Below, piece by piece: positions 18,224 to 27,376 of a DNA stretch of 64,000 bases (position 1 is the first letter of the stretch; each line of letters begins with the position of its first letter). A program made the position numbers and the translations under genes. The notes under the pieces were generated by a model. That model saw only the letters and a list, made by a program, of their open reading frames with translations. It was not told the DNA's origin and searched no databases. Location: positions 62,001 through 126,000 of the forward strand of contig PKFB01000022.1 of assembly GCA_002919305.1 (NCBI GenBank), read 5' to 3'. This DNA comes from Actinomycetales bacterium. GTDB taxonomy: Bacteria; Actinomycetota; Actinomycetes; Mycobacteriales; Micromonosporaceae.

Positions 18224-19945
18224 GTGTTGGACAGCCTCGACGCCGCTGCGGTGCGCCGCTGGTGCGCCGTGGGTCTGGACGCGTTGCGCCGGCACCAGCA
18301 CCGGATCGATGAACTCAACGTGTATCCGGTGGCCGATCGGGACACGGGGACCAACCTGGTCCTGACCCTGGACGCGGCGTACCAAGCGGCCATGGAGGAG
18401 GACCCGGTCGGCGCCCCCGTCGGGCTGATTCTCGCCCGTATGGCGCGGGCGGCGGCGCGTGACGCCCGAGGTAACTCCGGTGTCATCATCTCCGAGTTGC
18501 TGCGGGGGATCGCCGGGGCGGTGGAGGACGCGGCGACGATCGACGGGCGACGGTTCACCCAGGCACTGGGGCAGGGAGTCCGGGCCGGGTACGCCGCGGT
18601 CGCCGAGCCAGCCGAGGGCACCATGCTCAGCGTGGCCAACGCCGCCGCTGTCGCCGCAGACGGAGCCGGCAGTGATCGGCTGCCGGAGGTGGTCCGTGCG
18701 GCGGTCACCGGAGCGGTTGAGGCGCTGCTGCGTACCCCCGACCAGTTGCTCCCCTTGGCACGCGCGGGCGTCGTCGACGCAGGCGGGTACGGGTTGGTGC
18801 TGTTCCTGCAGGCCTTGGCCGAGGTCGTGACGGGGGAGGAGGTACGGCCCACATTCCCGTTGGAGCGGCTACCCCATGGCCATGAGGAGCAGGGGAAGGG
18901 AGCGCCGGAACCACCGGACTTTGAGTACGAGGTCCAGTACCTCCTGGACGCCGCCCCTTCCCGGATCGAGGAGCTGAAGCAAAGGCTGCGTACCCTCGGG
19001 GACTCCCTCGTGGTGGCCGAAGCCACGGAGCCGGGTAACGGCGCGGAGCCGGCCGACAACGCTGAGACCGCGTGTTGGAATGTCCACGTCCACGTCAATG
19101 ACATCGGCGCGGCGATCGAAGCGGGTCTGCAGGTGGGGCGGCCTCACCGGATCTCAGTGACCAGGCTTACCGGGCAGGCGGGCACCGCAGGGGCCCGCCC
19201 CCTCTTCGCCGATCCCCGGAGCGTCTCGCGTACCCCCGATACGGGGCAGGTGCCCAAGACGCAGCCTTCGGGGCCGAAACAGGGCGGCAGAGGGGTCGTC
19301 GTGACCGTTGAAGGCGACGGGCTCGCAGAACTGCTCCGCTCCGAGGGAGCTGTCGTCGTCACGGTGGGACCAGAGCAGCCAGCGACCACGGAGCGGCTGT
19401 TGGAGGCGATCCATCACTGCGGCGTCGCCGATGTGGTGGTGGTGGCTGACGACGAGACCGGCCGGGAAGCGGCCGATACCGCCGCCGGACGGGCCCGTGA
19501 AGAGGGATACACCGTAGGGGTGGTGCCGGTACGCTCGCCGGTCCAAGCATTGGCCGCCTTGGCGGTCCGGGATCCCAGCCGCCGTTTTGAGGACGATGTG
19601 ATCGCCATGGCCGAGGCCGCCGGGGCTTGTCGAACCGCTCAGTTGACCGTCGCCTCCCGGGAAGCGTTGACCCTGGTCGGTCGATGCCGTGCCGGTGATG
19701 TGGTGGCGCTTCTCGACGGCGAGGTGGTGCTGATCGGCGACGACATCCTCACGGTGGCGCGGGATCTGCTGGACCGCATGCTCGGTGGTGGAGGCGAGTT
19801 GGTCACGTTGGTCACCGGCGCCGGAGCACCGGCGACGTTGGCCGACGAACTGGTGGAGCATCTGCGCCGCCACTGGCCTTTCGTGGAATGCCAGACCTAC
19901 CAGGGCGGCCAGTCCACCGGACCGCTGTTCATTGGAGTGGAGTGA
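18224..19945 (+). CDS. fakA: DAK2-domain protein, fatty acid kinase-like (FakA)
   Basis: 573 residues: an N-terminal DhaL-type ATP-binding domain (about 1-200) and a C-terminal FakA-type domain (about 340-573). Visible motifs are NVYPVADRDTGTNLVLT near residue 28, ARGNSGVIISELLRG near 79, PAEGTMLSV near 126 and DAGGYGLVLFLQAL near 186. The metal-binding loop normally reads PDGDTGTN; here it is ADRDTGTN, keeping both aspartates but with Pro to Ala and Gly to Arg changes. FakA phosphorylates FakB-bound fatty acids in firmicutes; the actinobacterial protein is usually annotated only as DAK2. recG follows after 6 bases. Confidence 0.85.
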   Translation: MLDSLDAAAVRRWCAVGLDALRRHQHRIDELNVYPVADRDTGTNLVLTLDAAYQAAMEEDPVGAPVGLILARMARAAARDARGNSGVIISELLRGIAGAVEDAATIDGRRFTQALGQGVRAGYAAVAEPAEGTMLSVANAAAVAADGAGSDRLPEVVRAAVTGAVEALLRTPDQLLPLARAGVVDAGGYGLVLFLQALAEVVTGEEVRPTFPLERLPHGHEEQGKGAPEPPDFEYEVQYLLDAAPSRIEELKQRLRTLGDSLVVAEATEPGNGAEPADNAETACWNVHVHVNDIGAAIEAGLQVGRPHRISVTRLTGQAGTAGARPLFADPRSVSRTPDTGQVPKTQPSGPKQGGRGVVVTVEGDGLAELLRSEGAVVVTVGPEQPATTERLLEAIHHCGVADVVVVADDETGREAADTAAGRAREEGYTVGVVPVRSPVQALAALAVRDPSRRFEDDVIAMAEAAGACRTAQLTVASREALTLVGRCRAGDVVALLDGEVVLIGDDILTVARDLLDRMLGGGGELVTLVTGAGAPATLADELVEHLRRHWPFVECQTYQGGQSTGPLFIGVE

Positions 19946-19951
19946 GAGCCG

Positions 19952-22177
19952 ATGCCTGATCTGGCCGCTCCTCTCAAGTCCGTCGTTGGAGCGAAGACCG
20001 CGACGGTGCTGGCCGACGCCTTGGATTTGCATACCGTGGGAGACCTGCTCTACCACTTCCCGCGCCGGTACGTCGAACGGGGCGAGCACACCGACTTGGC
20101 CTCGTTGCGGGTGGGGGAACACGTCACGGTCATGGCGCAGGTGCAACGTGTCACTGTGCGCCCGATGCGTCGGCGGGGAGATGAGCTGCTGGAGGTGGTC
20201 GTCGGGGACCCAGAGTCGACCGGGCGTCGCACCCTCACGCTGACTTATTTCGGGCGAGCCCAGATCTGGCGGCGCCGGGAGCTGACGGTGGGGCGGTGGG
20301 GGCTGTTCTCCGGCAAGGTGAGTGAGTTTCGCGGGCGCCGTCAGCTCAACCAGCCTGATTACCGTCTACTGTCTGACCCTCACTCCCCTCAGACCGCCGA
20401 TGAGATCGAGGAGTTCGCAGGGTCGCTCATCCCGATCTACCCGACGGCGGCTGGGGTTCGAACCTGGACCATCGCCCGGTGTGTGCGGGTGGCCTTGGAC
20501 ATGCTGGAACTACCGGCCGATCCGCTGCCCACCGCGCTGCGGGCCCGGCATGGACTGGTCGATCTGGGGACGGCGCTGCATGACATTCACCGCCCGTCCA
20601 GCCGGGAGGCCCTGGCGAAAGCGCGACGCAGATTGAAGTGGGATGAGGCGTTTGCGCTCCAGGTCAAACTGGTGCAACGCAAACAGGCCGCGGCCCGGAC
20701 CCCCGCCGTACCGCGTCCGCGCCGTCCCGATGGGCTGCTGGCGGCCTTCGACGCGAGATTGCCGTTCCCGCTCACCGACGGGCAGCGCGCGGTAGGAGAG
20801 GAGATCGCGGCGGATCTGGCGGCGGAGCACCCCATGCACCGACTCCTGCAGGGGGAGGTCGGCTCCGGTAAGACCCTGTGCGCTCTCCGAGCCATGCTCC
20901 AGGTGGTCGACGCGGGAGGGCAGGCCGTCCTCCTGGCCCCCACCGAGGTATTGGCGACGCAGCATCACCGCAACCTGCTTGACCTGCTCGGCCCGTTGGG
21001 ACGCGCTGGAGAGCTAGGGGCCGCTGAGGTGGCCACCCGGGTGGCGCTCGTCACCGGATCCCAAAGCGCGGCCGCCCGCCGCCGTGCCCTGGCTGAGATA
21101 GCCAGCGGGGACGCGGGGATTGTGGTGGGGACTCACGCACTGCTGTACGACGGCGTGGAGTTCGCGGATCTCGGACTGGTCATCATCGACGAGCAGCACC
21201 GCTTCGGCGTTGAGCAGCGGGACACGCTCCGCGCCAAGGCCGAGCGCCCTCCGCATCTGCTGGTCATGACCGCCACCCCTATCCCACGGACCGTCGCGAT
21301 GACGGTTTTCGGGGATCTGGAGGTCTCCTCCCTTACCCAGCTGCCACGGGGCAGATCCCCGATCGCGACCCATGTGGTGCCCGCGGCGGAGAAGCCGCAT
21401 TTCCTCGATCGCGCGTGGCGACGGGTGATCGAAGAGGTCGAAGCCGGTCACCAGGCGTACGTGGTCTGTCCCCGGATCGGGGATGCGCCAGCCATCGGGG
21501 AGGACGCAGAGGAAGCGGTGACGGACGCGCTGGAGGGCGCCCCAGATGACCAGGAGGAGCGTCAGCCGCCACTGGCTGTCCTCGACGTCGCACCCATCCT
21601 GGCTCAGGGGCCGCTGCGGGATCTGCGGATCGGGGTGCTGCACGGGCGCTTGCCCCCCGATGAGAAGGACGCCGTCATGCGTGACTTCGCCGCAGGGCGG
21701 CTGGACGTGTTGGTCGCCACCACGGTGATCGAGGTCGGGGTGGATGTCCCGAACGCCACCATGATGGTGGTGATGGACGCGGACCGCTTCGGGGTCTCTC
21801 AACTCCATCAGCTCCGTGGCAGGGTGGGCCGAGGCAGCGCGCCCGGTCTGTGCCTGCTGGTCACCCGGGCCGCGGCGGGGACGCCCGCCCGGGAGCGCCT
21901 GGACGCCGTCGCGGCGACCTTGGACGGTTTCCGGCTGGCCGAGGTGGACCTGGAGCAGCGTCGGGAGGGCGACGTTCTGGGAGCAGCCCAGTCTGGGCGG
22001 CGGTCCCATCTGAAATTGGTGTCGTTGCTGCGGGACGCCGATCTCATCCGTGACGCGCGGGCCGAGGCGCTCGCACTGGTGGCCGATGATCCGGAGCTGT
22101 CCAACTACCCGCTGCTGGCGGAGGCGGTGAACGCCTTGGTCAGTGAGGACCGCGCGGAATATCTCCAGAAGGGGTGA
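19952..22177 (+). CDS. recG: ATP-dependent DNA helicase RecG
   Basis: 741-residue branch-migration helicase that rescues stalled replication forks. There is a wedge/OB domain near residues 30-130, then Walker A in LLQGEVGSGKT near residue 303, the DEQH box (IIDEQHRFGVEQR) near 413, TATPIPRT near 440, and the C-terminal helicase motif QLRGRVGRGSAPG. The region between helicase motifs IV and V carries a moderately long acidic insert (EDAEEAVTDALEGAPDDQEE). It starts at ATG 19952, 6 bases after fakA. Confidence 0.97.
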   Translation: MPDLAAPLKSVVGAKTATVLADALDLHTVGDLLYHFPRRYVERGEHTDLASLRVGEHVTVMAQVQRVTVRPMRRRGDELLEVVVGDPESTGRRTLTLTYFGRAQIWRRRELTVGRWGLFSGKVSEFRGRRQLNQPDYRLLSDPHSPQTADEIEEFAGSLIPIYPTAAGVRTWTIARCVRVALDMLELPADPLPTALRARHGLVDLGTALHDIHRPSSREALAKARRRLKWDEAFALQVKLVQRKQAAARTPAVPRPRRPDGLLAAFDARLPFPLTDGQRAVGEEIAADLAAEHPMHRLLQGEVGSGKTLCALRAMLQVVDAGGQAVLLAPTEVLATQHHRNLLDLLGPLGRAGELGAAEVATRVALVTGSQSAAARRRALAEIASGDAGIVVGTHALLYDGVEFADLGLVIIDEQHRFGVEQRDTLRAKAERPPHLLVMTATPIPRTVAMTVFGDLEVSSLTQLPRGRSPIATHVVPAAEKPHFLDRAWRRVIEEVEAGHQAYVVCPRIGDAPAIGEDAEEAVTDALEGAPDDQEERQPPLAVLDVAPILAQGPLRDLRIGVLHGRLPPDEKDAVMRDFAAGRLDVLVATTVIEVGVDVPNATMMVVMDADRFGVSQLHQLRGRVGRGSAPGLCLLVTRAAAGTPARERLDAVAATLDGFRLAEVDLEQRREGDVLGAAQSGRRSHLKLVSLLRDADLIRDARAEALALVADDPELSNYPLLAEAVNALVSEDRAEYLQKG

Positions 22178-22214
22178 CCGGCGCGGCCTCACCCTGAGCC
22201 CCACAGGCGTGCAC

Positions 22215-22220
22215 TAGCGT
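22215..22220 (+). promoter_or_regulatory. -10 box TAGCGT of rsmD
   Basis: TAGCGT lies 7 bases before GTG 22228 in the 50-base gap after recG, with no Shine-Dalgarno sequence. This suggests an independent, leaderless promoter for rsmD-coaD. Confidence 0.5.
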
Positions 22221-22227
22221 TGCGGCT

Positions 22228-22788
22228 GTGACCAGGATCGTGGCCGGCCGGCTGGGAGGGCGACGGATCGCGGTGCCGTCGGGGCGGCAGACCAGACCCA
22301 CCTCTGACCGGGTTCGAGAGGCGCTGTTCGGATCCCTCCAGGCGCTGATCGATCTGGACGGTGTCCGCTTCGCGGATCTGTACGCCGGGTCAGGGGCTAT
22401 CGGGATCGAGGCGTTGTCGCGGGGCGCCGCGTCAGCGTTGTTCGTCGAGTCACACCCCGCCACCGCGCGTCTGATTCGCGGCAATCTAGCGGCTTTAGAA
22501 CTGGAACGGAGCGCAATCGTGCTGTCGGAGCCGGTTGAGCGAGTACTCCAGAGATCACCGGCTGAACCATTCCATGTGATCTTTGCGGATCCGCCCTATC
22601 AGATTCCCGACACCCGATTGCGGGAAGTACTCAACGCTATGGTTATCAATGGTTGGATGGCAGACGACGCGTTGATCGTTGTGGAACGTTCCAGCCGATC
22701 AGGTGAGCTCTCATGGGTGCCGGGCATCACCGGCCTGCATAGTCGTCGTTATGGCGAAACCACTCTTTGGTACGGTCGCCGATCATGA
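22228..22788 (+). CDS. rsmD: 16S rRNA (guanine966-N2)-methyltransferase
   Basis: SAM-dependent rRNA methyltransferase of 186 residues. RIVAGRLGGRRIAVPSG and RPTSDRVREALFGSL are the family N-terminus, FADLYAGSGAIGIEALSRGA is the SAM-binding motif, and FADPPYQIP is the catalytic N/D-PPY motif. It overlaps coaD by 4 bases, a pairing conserved in most bacteria. Confidence 0.96.
   Translation: MTRIVAGRLGGRRIAVPSGRQTRPTSDRVREALFGSLQALIDLDGVRFADLYAGSGAIGIEALSRGAASALFVESHPATARLIRGNLAALELERSAIVLSEPVERVLQRSPAEPFHVIFADPPYQIPDTRLREVLNAMVINGWMADDALIVVERSSRSGELSWVPGITGLHSRRYGETTLWYGRRS
22771..22776 (+). promoter_or_regulatory. Possible -10 box TACGGT of coaD, inside rsmD
   Basis: TACGGT ends 8 bases before ATG 22785, within the rsmD 3' end. 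coaD has no ribosome site, so it may be translated from a leaderless internal transcript or by coupling to rsmD. Confidence 0.35.
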
Positions 22789-23279
22789 AGCGTGCCGTCT
22801 GTCCGGGTTCCTTTGACCCGGCCACGAATGGACATCTGGATATCATCAGCCGGGCGGCCCGACTGTACGACGAGGTCGTCGTGGCGGTGCTGATCAACGA
22901 GTCAAAAGCTTGCCTGTTCAGCATCGACGAACGTATTGAGATGCTTCAGGAGATTGTGGCCGACTACCCCAATGTCAGGGTGGCCTCTTTCCGTGGGCTT
23001 CTCGTGGACTTCTGCCGCTCTCAGGGCATCTCAGTGGTTGTGAAGGGTCTACGGGCGGTAAGTGACTTTGACTACGAGCTTCAGATGGCTCAGATGAATT
23101 GGGGCCTCGCGGGTGTCGAGACCCTCTTCATGGCCACCAATCCCCTTTACTCTTTCCTCTCGTCAAGTCTTGTCAAAGAAGTCGCGAAGTGGGGTGGCGA
23201 TGTGTCGGCGCATGTGCCCGACGTTGTCGCTCAACGGCTCGCTGCGCGTCTGTCACGGGAGCGAGAGGCGGAACGCTAA
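22785..23279 (+). CDS. coaD: Phosphopantetheine adenylyltransferase
   Basis: Penultimate step of coenzyme A synthesis: 4'-phosphopantetheine plus ATP to dephospho-CoA. The N-terminus MKRAVCPGSFDPATNGHLDI contains the T-x-G-H nucleotidyl-transfer motif (residues 14-17); VVVKGLRAVSDFDYELQMAQ and the C-terminal ATP contact YSFLSSSLVKEVAKWGGDVS follow. 164 residues is full length. ATG 22785 overlaps the rsmD stop (ATGA). Confidence 0.97.
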   Translation: MKRAVCPGSFDPATNGHLDIISRAARLYDEVVVAVLINESKACLFSIDERIEMLQEIVADYPNVRVASFRGLLVDFCRSQGISVVVKGLRAVSDFDYELQMAQMNWGLAGVETLFMATNPLYSFLSSSLVKEVAKWGGDVSAHVPDVVAQRLAARLSREREAER

Positions 23280-23332
23280 CCCTGGCAGAGCGGATCGGAG
23301 CGCCACCACATCCGGCGAAGGGGCGTGAACCG

Positions 23333-23830
23333 ATGGATCCATTCGACCGGATCGACGAGATCATCGCTCATCTGGAGCAGGCGCGTTCGGTTCCCATGTC
23401 ACGGAACAACTGCATGGTGGACCGCGCTGAGATGATCGCGGCCTTGGAGGCGCTCCGAGGAGAACTGCCCGTAGAGATCCGTCGTGCCCAGGCGTTGCTC
23501 AATGAGCGAGACAAGATTCTCGAGGCTGGGCAGCGCGAAGCCGAGCGGATCATCGCCGAAGGGGAAGCCGAACACGCGCGGTTGGTCTCGATGAACGAGA
23601 TCACCGTCTCCGCTGAGCACGAAGCCAATCGAATCATCAGCGAGGCACGGGAGGAGGCGCAGCGGCTCCGCGACGAGGTTGACGAGTACATCGACACGGT
23701 ATTGGCCAACTTTGAGCAGTTTCTGCGGCGTACGCTCGTCAACATCGAACGCGGACGGGACAGGATGCACGCTCTGCGGGAGATCGGAAGTTTCGCGCCG
23801 GACCAGGGAGAGCATTCACTTCTGTCCTGA
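23333..23830 (+). CDS. sepIVA: DivIVA-like coiled-coil division protein (SepIVA-type)
   Basis: 165 residues that are almost entirely coiled coil (MDPFDRIDEIIAHLEQARSV, then heptads such as AEHEANRIISEAREEAQRLRD). Its position between coaD and DUF177/rpmF/rnc equals that of mycobacterial SepIVA (Rv2927c), a DivIVA-domain protein of septation and polar growth. AAGGGG at 23318-23323 precedes ATG 23333. It probably acts in the cytoplasm at the membrane or septum as a scaffold; the assignment rests on synteny plus coiled-coil character. Confidence 0.85.
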   Translation: MDPFDRIDEIIAHLEQARSVPMSRNNCMVDRAEMIAALEALRGELPVEIRRAQALLNERDKILEAGQREAERIIAEGEAEHARLVSMNEITVSAEHEANRIISEAREEAQRLRDEVDEYIDTVLANFEQFLRRTLVNIERGRDRMHALREIGSFAPDQGEHSLLS

Positions 23831-23949
23831 CAGGAATCCGGTGCCCGGTGGCCCGGTGGAGAGCCCGGCGGGTTTTCGATCGAATCGACCGTTGACCGTT
23901 GAGACGGACGGCTGCGGGGGTACGCGTGGGCGGGTGAAGGCCAGGCTCG

Positions 23950-23979
23950 TTCGACGCTGATAACGCGGTCGGGTAACCT
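23950..23979 (+). promoter_or_regulatory. Probable promoter of DUF177-rpmF
   Basis: TTCGAC (23950-23955), an 18-base spacer and TAACCT (23974-23979) fit an actinobacterial housekeeping promoter. The transcript would start near 23986 with a leader of about 40 bases before ATG 24028. Confidence 0.4.
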
Positions 23980-24027
23980 ACAACAACGGCCTGTCCTGGC
24001 CGAGTCCGATGATGCCCACGTACGGGA

Positions 24028-24588
24028 ATGATGCACACACCGCTCGATCCTCGGTCGCCGCTGGTCTTTGACAGCCGGGACTTGCCGCGTCGTCCCGGGG
24101 CGATGCGGGAGTTGTCAGCGACCGTACCGGCTCCCATGGGACTCGGTCTGGAGCTGATCGGCGTACCCGAAGGTACCGATCTCCACCTCGACCTGCGGTT
24201 GGAGTCGGTCACCGAGGGGGTTCTGGTCTCCGGAACCGTCACCGCATCCCTCGAAGGGGAGTGTGGGCGGTGCCTACGATCGATCAGCCGCCCTCTGCAG
24301 GTGAGTATCCAGGAGCTGTTCGCCTACGAAAACAGCACCACGGACGCCACCACCGAGGAGGATGAGGTCAGTCGGCTGCAGGGAGATTTAATCGATCTGG
24401 AGCCGACGTTGCGGGACGCGGTGGTACTGGCTTTGCCGAACCATCCGTTGTGCCGCGACGACTGCCCTGGCTTGTGCCCCGACTGTGGGGTGCCGTGGGA
24501 CGAGCTGCCCGCCGGGCACCGGCATGAGCAGATCGACTCCCGCTGGGCGGCTTTGAGCAAACTGATTGAGTCGAAGCGTCAGGAGTGA
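24028..24588 (+). CDS. DUF177 (YceD) family protein
   Basis: 186-residue protein of the YceD family that accompanies rpmF in almost all bacteria and is linked to large-subunit rRNA/ribosome biogenesis. It contains two cysteine pairs, [10 protein letters not shown] near residue 74 and [13 protein letters not shown] near residue 145, likely zinc-binding. It has a double ATG start (24028 and 24031). The stop overlaps the ribosome site of rpmF, so the two are co-transcribed. Confidence 0.92.
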   Translation: MMHTPLDPRSPLVFDSRDLPRRPGAMRELSATVPAPMGLGLELIGVPEGTDLHLDLRLESVTEGVLVSGTVTASLEGECGRCLRSISRPLQVSIQELFAYENSTTDATTEEDEVSRLQGDLIDLEPTLRDAVVLALPNHPLCRDDCPGLCPDCGVPWDELPAGHRHEQIDSRWAALSKLIESKRQE

Positions 24589-24592
24589 AGAC

Positions 24593-24766
24593 GTGGCCGT
24601 TCCCAAGCGTCGCATGTCGCGCAGCAACACCCGGTCCCGCCGTGCGCAGTGGAAGGCGCGTGCCGTCGTGACGCAGCCGTGCCCGCAGTGCCGGTCCCCC
24701 AAGCTTCCCCACACGGCCTGCACGGTGTGCGGGACGTACAACGGCCGGCAGGTTGTTCAGGTCTGA
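24593..24766 (+). CDS. rpmF: 50S ribosomal protein L32 (zinc-ribbon form)
   Basis: 57-residue ribosomal protein: [20 protein letters not shown], then CPQC and CTVC zinc-binding pairs. GTG 24593 has AGGAG at 24581-24585, which overlaps the end of the DUF177 gene. Both this protein and L28 in this window are zinc-containing forms. Confidence 0.97.
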   Translation: MAVPKRRMSRSNTRSRRAQWKARAVVTQPCPQCRSPKLPHTACTVCGTYNGRQVVQV

Positions 24767-24814
24767 ATAAAGGGCGGTGGCGCTGACGCGATCGTGAGCG
24801 GTGGCCTACGCGGT

Positions 24815-24870
24815 GAGCGCCGACAACCTCTCCGGCGGGGCCTTTCCCGCCGTTGTGGTCGACGGCGCTC
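24815..24870 (+). other. Nested stem-loop 1 in the rpmF-rnc gap
   Basis: The outer arms GAGCGCCG (24815-24822) and CGGCGCTC (24863-24870) are perfect, the inner stem CGGCGGG/CCCGCCG (24833-24839 with 24846-24852) encloses a 6-base loop, and ACAAC/GTTGT may extend it. It lies in the leader of rnc and could be a terminator after rpmF or a processing site. Confidence 0.6.
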
Positions 24871-24900
24871 CGCCGGTTCGTACAGAGCCGGTCTTATGGT

Positions 24901-24925
24901 GGTGCCGCCCCTCGACGGCGGCACC
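24901..24925 (+). other. Stem-loop 2 in the rpmF-rnc gap
   Basis: Perfect 9-base-pair stem GGTGCCGCC/GGCGGCACC with a 7-base loop, 75 bases before the rnc start. With stem-loop 1 it would give the rnc leader two double-stranded RNA elements. Confidence 0.6.
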
Positions 24926-24999
24926 GACCTCCGCACGCCGACTCGGGTTGCGGTGGCCTATCGCACCGCCACGCAGTGACCCTCTGAGGAGGTACGCGG

Positions 25000-25761
25000 G
25001 TGAGTGCCCATGAACGTCCGGCCCTGAGCCATCTTGAGGCGGCCTTTGGGGTCTCGATCGATCCAGCGTTGCTGGAGCGGGCGCTGACCCACCGCTCCTA
25101 CGCCTATGAGCATGGCGGCCTGCCCACCAACGAGCGGCTGGAGTTCCTCGGCGACGCGGTGCTAGGGCTGGTGGTGACGACCGCCCTGTACCAGGAATAT
25201 CCGGATATGTCCGAGGGGCAGCTGGCGAAGCTGCGCGCCAGCGTCGTCAACATGCGGGCGTTGGCCGGGGTGGCGCGTCGTCTCGGACCGTTTGGCTTGG
25301 GTGCCTACCTACTGCTCGGCAAGGGAGAAGAGGCCACCGGTGGGCGGGAGAAGGCCAGTATCCTCGCCGACACTCTTGAGGCGTTGCTCGGAGCGATCTA
25401 TCTGCAGCACGGCATCGAGGTCGTCAGCAAGGTCATTCATCTGTTGTTTGACCCGTTGATGGCCGAGGCGGCTCGGCGCGGCGCCGGATTGGACTGGAAG
25501 ACCAGCCTGCAGGAGCTCACGGCCACCCATAATCTGGGCGTACCGGAGTATCGGGTCGAGGAGGAAGGACCCGACCACGCGAAGCTGTTCACGGCGCGCG
25601 CTCTGGTCGCCGGGGAGCTGTTCGGACCCGGTGTCGGACGCAGCAAAAAGGAAGCCGAGCAGCGGGCAGCCGAGTTGGCGTGGCGGGAACTGAACGAACG
25701 AACCGAACGGGCAGCACGCGAGGCCGCTCAGCAGGCCAGCGAGGGCGATGACGGACACTGA
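25000..25761 (+). CDS. rnc: Ribonuclease III
   Basis: Double-stranded-RNA endonuclease for rRNA and mRNA processing. The catalytic signature [16 protein letters not shown] is near residue 44, the second catalytic patch [16 protein letters not shown] near 125, and a C-terminal dsRNA-binding domain spans about 167-240 ([20 protein letters not shown]). It starts at GTG 25000 after GAGGAGG at 24986-24992. The last 14 bases overlap the start of the next gene. Homologues in E. coli and Streptomyces cut their own leaders, which makes the two upstream stem-loops relevant. Confidence 0.97.
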   Translation: MSAHERPALSHLEAAFGVSIDPALLERALTHRSYAYEHGGLPTNERLEFLGDAVLGLVVTTALYQEYPDMSEGQLAKLRASVVNMRALAGVARRLGPFGLGAYLLLGKGEEATGGREKASILADTLEALLGAIYLQHGIEVVSKVIHLLFDPLMAEAARRGAGLDWKTSLQELTATHNLGVPEYRVEEEGPDHAKLFTARALVAGELFGPGVGRSKKEAEQRAAELAWRELNERTERAAREAAQQASEGDDGH

Positions 25762-27088
25762 CGCGCCATCCCGGGGGGTGGCGCGTCCTCCTGCCACAGA
25801 CCGCCGTCTTCAGAACAATGACCGTGAGGCGGAGGGTTCTGCTGAGTTGGTTTCCCCGGCCGATACCGCGGCGCGCGGTCATGCCTCCAATCCGGCCACC
25901 GGAGCCGGGGAGCCGGGGAGCCGGTGGCGGAGCTGGGTACTCAAAGACATCGGCGTACCTCTCGGGCTGCATGTAGCGACGCGGATATTCCAGCTGTGGC
26001 TGCTGGCGCTCATGGTGCCCGCAGAGGGCGGGCGGTTCATCGACCGACTGCTCATCTGGGACGCCGACTGGTTCATCCGGATAGCCGAGGAGGGGTACGA
26101 GCCCGGCTTCAGCTATGACGACAGTGGAGCGCTCACCGGCAATGGGCTGGCTTTCCTGCCGCTGTATCCCCTCAGCGTCCGGGTGGTCAGCGCGTTGCCT
26201 GGTGTGTCGACCCACTGGGCGGCGCTGAGCGTGGCCTGGGTGGCCGCCGCGGTCGCCGCGGTTCTGCTTGCGCACCTGGGAACCCGGTTGTACTCCCGTC
26301 GCGTCGGGTACTTCCTGGTGGTTCTGTTCAGCGCGCAACCCATGTCGATCGTGCTGTCCATGGGGTACAGCGAGGGCCTGTTCTGCGCGTTGGCGCTCGG
26401 GACCCTCCTGGCGGTGCATCGACAGGCGTGGTTGATCGCCGGGGCGTGCGGGTTTCTCGCCGCGCTCACCCGTCCCACCGGGTTTGCCTTGGCGGGGGCG
26501 CTTGTGGTGGCCGTCGCCTGGTATTTGTGGCGTGGGCCGACCTGGGCGATGGAGACAAGCACGACGGAGCAACCGGCAGCGCCTCTGCCGGTGTGGCGCC
26601 CCGTGCTGGCGGCCTTGATCGCTTTAGCGGGGGCTCCGCTGTACTGGCTGTGGGTCGGGGCGCGGACCGGTCGATGGGATGGCTGGTTCCTCATCCAAGA
26701 GGTCGGCTGGGGAACCAAGTGGGATTTCGGGGCGTCCACCCGAGAGTTCATCGTGTCGACCCTGGCCACGGGGACCGACTGGGTACCGGTGAGCACCGCG
26801 ATGATCCTGCTGGCGGCCGCGGTACTGGTGCTCATCGGGCTGCTGCAGCGGGTGTGGTTGCCGCTGGCCTGCTACGGGTTGTTCGCCTTCATCCTCGCCG
26901 TCGGCTCCGCGGGGTACTACCACTCTCGCCCCAGGATGTTGGTGCCCGTTTTGGTGCTGCTGATTCCGGTGGCGGTGGCCCTGGCACGTACCAAGCCACG
27001 AATCGCGATCCCGATCGCCATAGCGCTCACCGCAGCGGGATGCTGGTACGGCGCCTACATGATTACTGTCTGGCCGTTCACTATCTGA
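25748..27088 (+). CDS. Polytopic mannosyltransferase-like protein (PIG-V family)
   Basis: 446-residue integral membrane protein with about ten hydrophobic segments. Near residue 90 it has [18 protein letters not shown], close to the WDAxWY-IAxxGY signature of PIG-V/GPI mannosyltransferase II relatives, where the acidic residues face the lipid-linked sugar donor. The first 65 residues are charged and cytoplasmic. It overlaps the end of rnc by 14 bases with a weak ribosome site (GAGGG), implying coupling. It is likely to transfer mannose from a polyprenyl donor to an exported acceptor; the acceptor is unknown. Confidence 0.82.
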   Translation: MTDTDAPSRGVARPPATDRRLQNNDREAEGSAELVSPADTAARGHASNPATGAGEPGSRWRSWVLKDIGVPLGLHVATRIFQLWLLALMVPAEGGRFIDRLLIWDADWFIRIAEEGYEPGFSYDDSGALTGNGLAFLPLYPLSVRVVSALPGVSTHWAALSVAWVAAAVAAVLLAHLGTRLYSRRVGYFLVVLFSAQPMSIVLSMGYSEGLFCALALGTLLAVHRQAWLIAGACGFLAALTRPTGFALAGALVVAVAWYLWRGPTWAMETSTTEQPAAPLPVWRPVLAALIALAGAPLYWLWVGARTGRWDGWFLIQEVGWGTKWDFGASTREFIVSTLATGTDWVPVSTAMILLAAAVLVLIGLLQRVWLPLACYGLFAFILAVGSAGYYHSRPRMLVPVLVLLIPVAVALARTKPRIAIPIAIALTAAGCWYGAYMITVWPFTI

Positions 27089-27362
27089 TGCCCGCCTGAC
27101 GTTCGCTGATACCGAGCTGAGGCGTGCGGGGCGGCCCGCAGGAGCGACGCTGACCTACGCTGGAGCGACTTAACCGGACCGGCCTCGAGGACTCGAAGCC
27201 TGCGTGGCGTCTAGCGCGGTGTCTGCCGCGGCGCCGGAGCAGCTCACGTGGGTCTCGGGCATGGAACTCAGGCATGGAGCCGGACCCTGACGGAGCCACT
27301 GAGTCAGGGATCGGGTCTGACCGCGACGAGCTTCGGGTAGCTACCGGTTCGAGACGATGCTC

Positions 27363-27368
27363 TAAGGT
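27363..27368 (+). promoter_or_regulatory. -10 box TAAGGT of fpg
   Basis: TAAGGT lies 8 bases before ATG 27377 with no ribosome-binding site between, consistent with leaderless transcription. The rest of the 27089-27376 gap shows nothing else I can identify. Confidence 0.5.
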
Positions 27369-27376
27369 TATTCGCC

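Noticed and set aside
24801-25013. Possible 70-codon gene between rpmF and rnc
   Set aside because: It runs through both stem-loops and into rnc, has no ribosome site and no similarity; the structures explain the region better.
25589-26572. 327-codon minus-strand open frame over rnc and the PIG-V-like gene
   Set aside because: Antisense shadow with His/Arg/Pro-rich composition and no domain.
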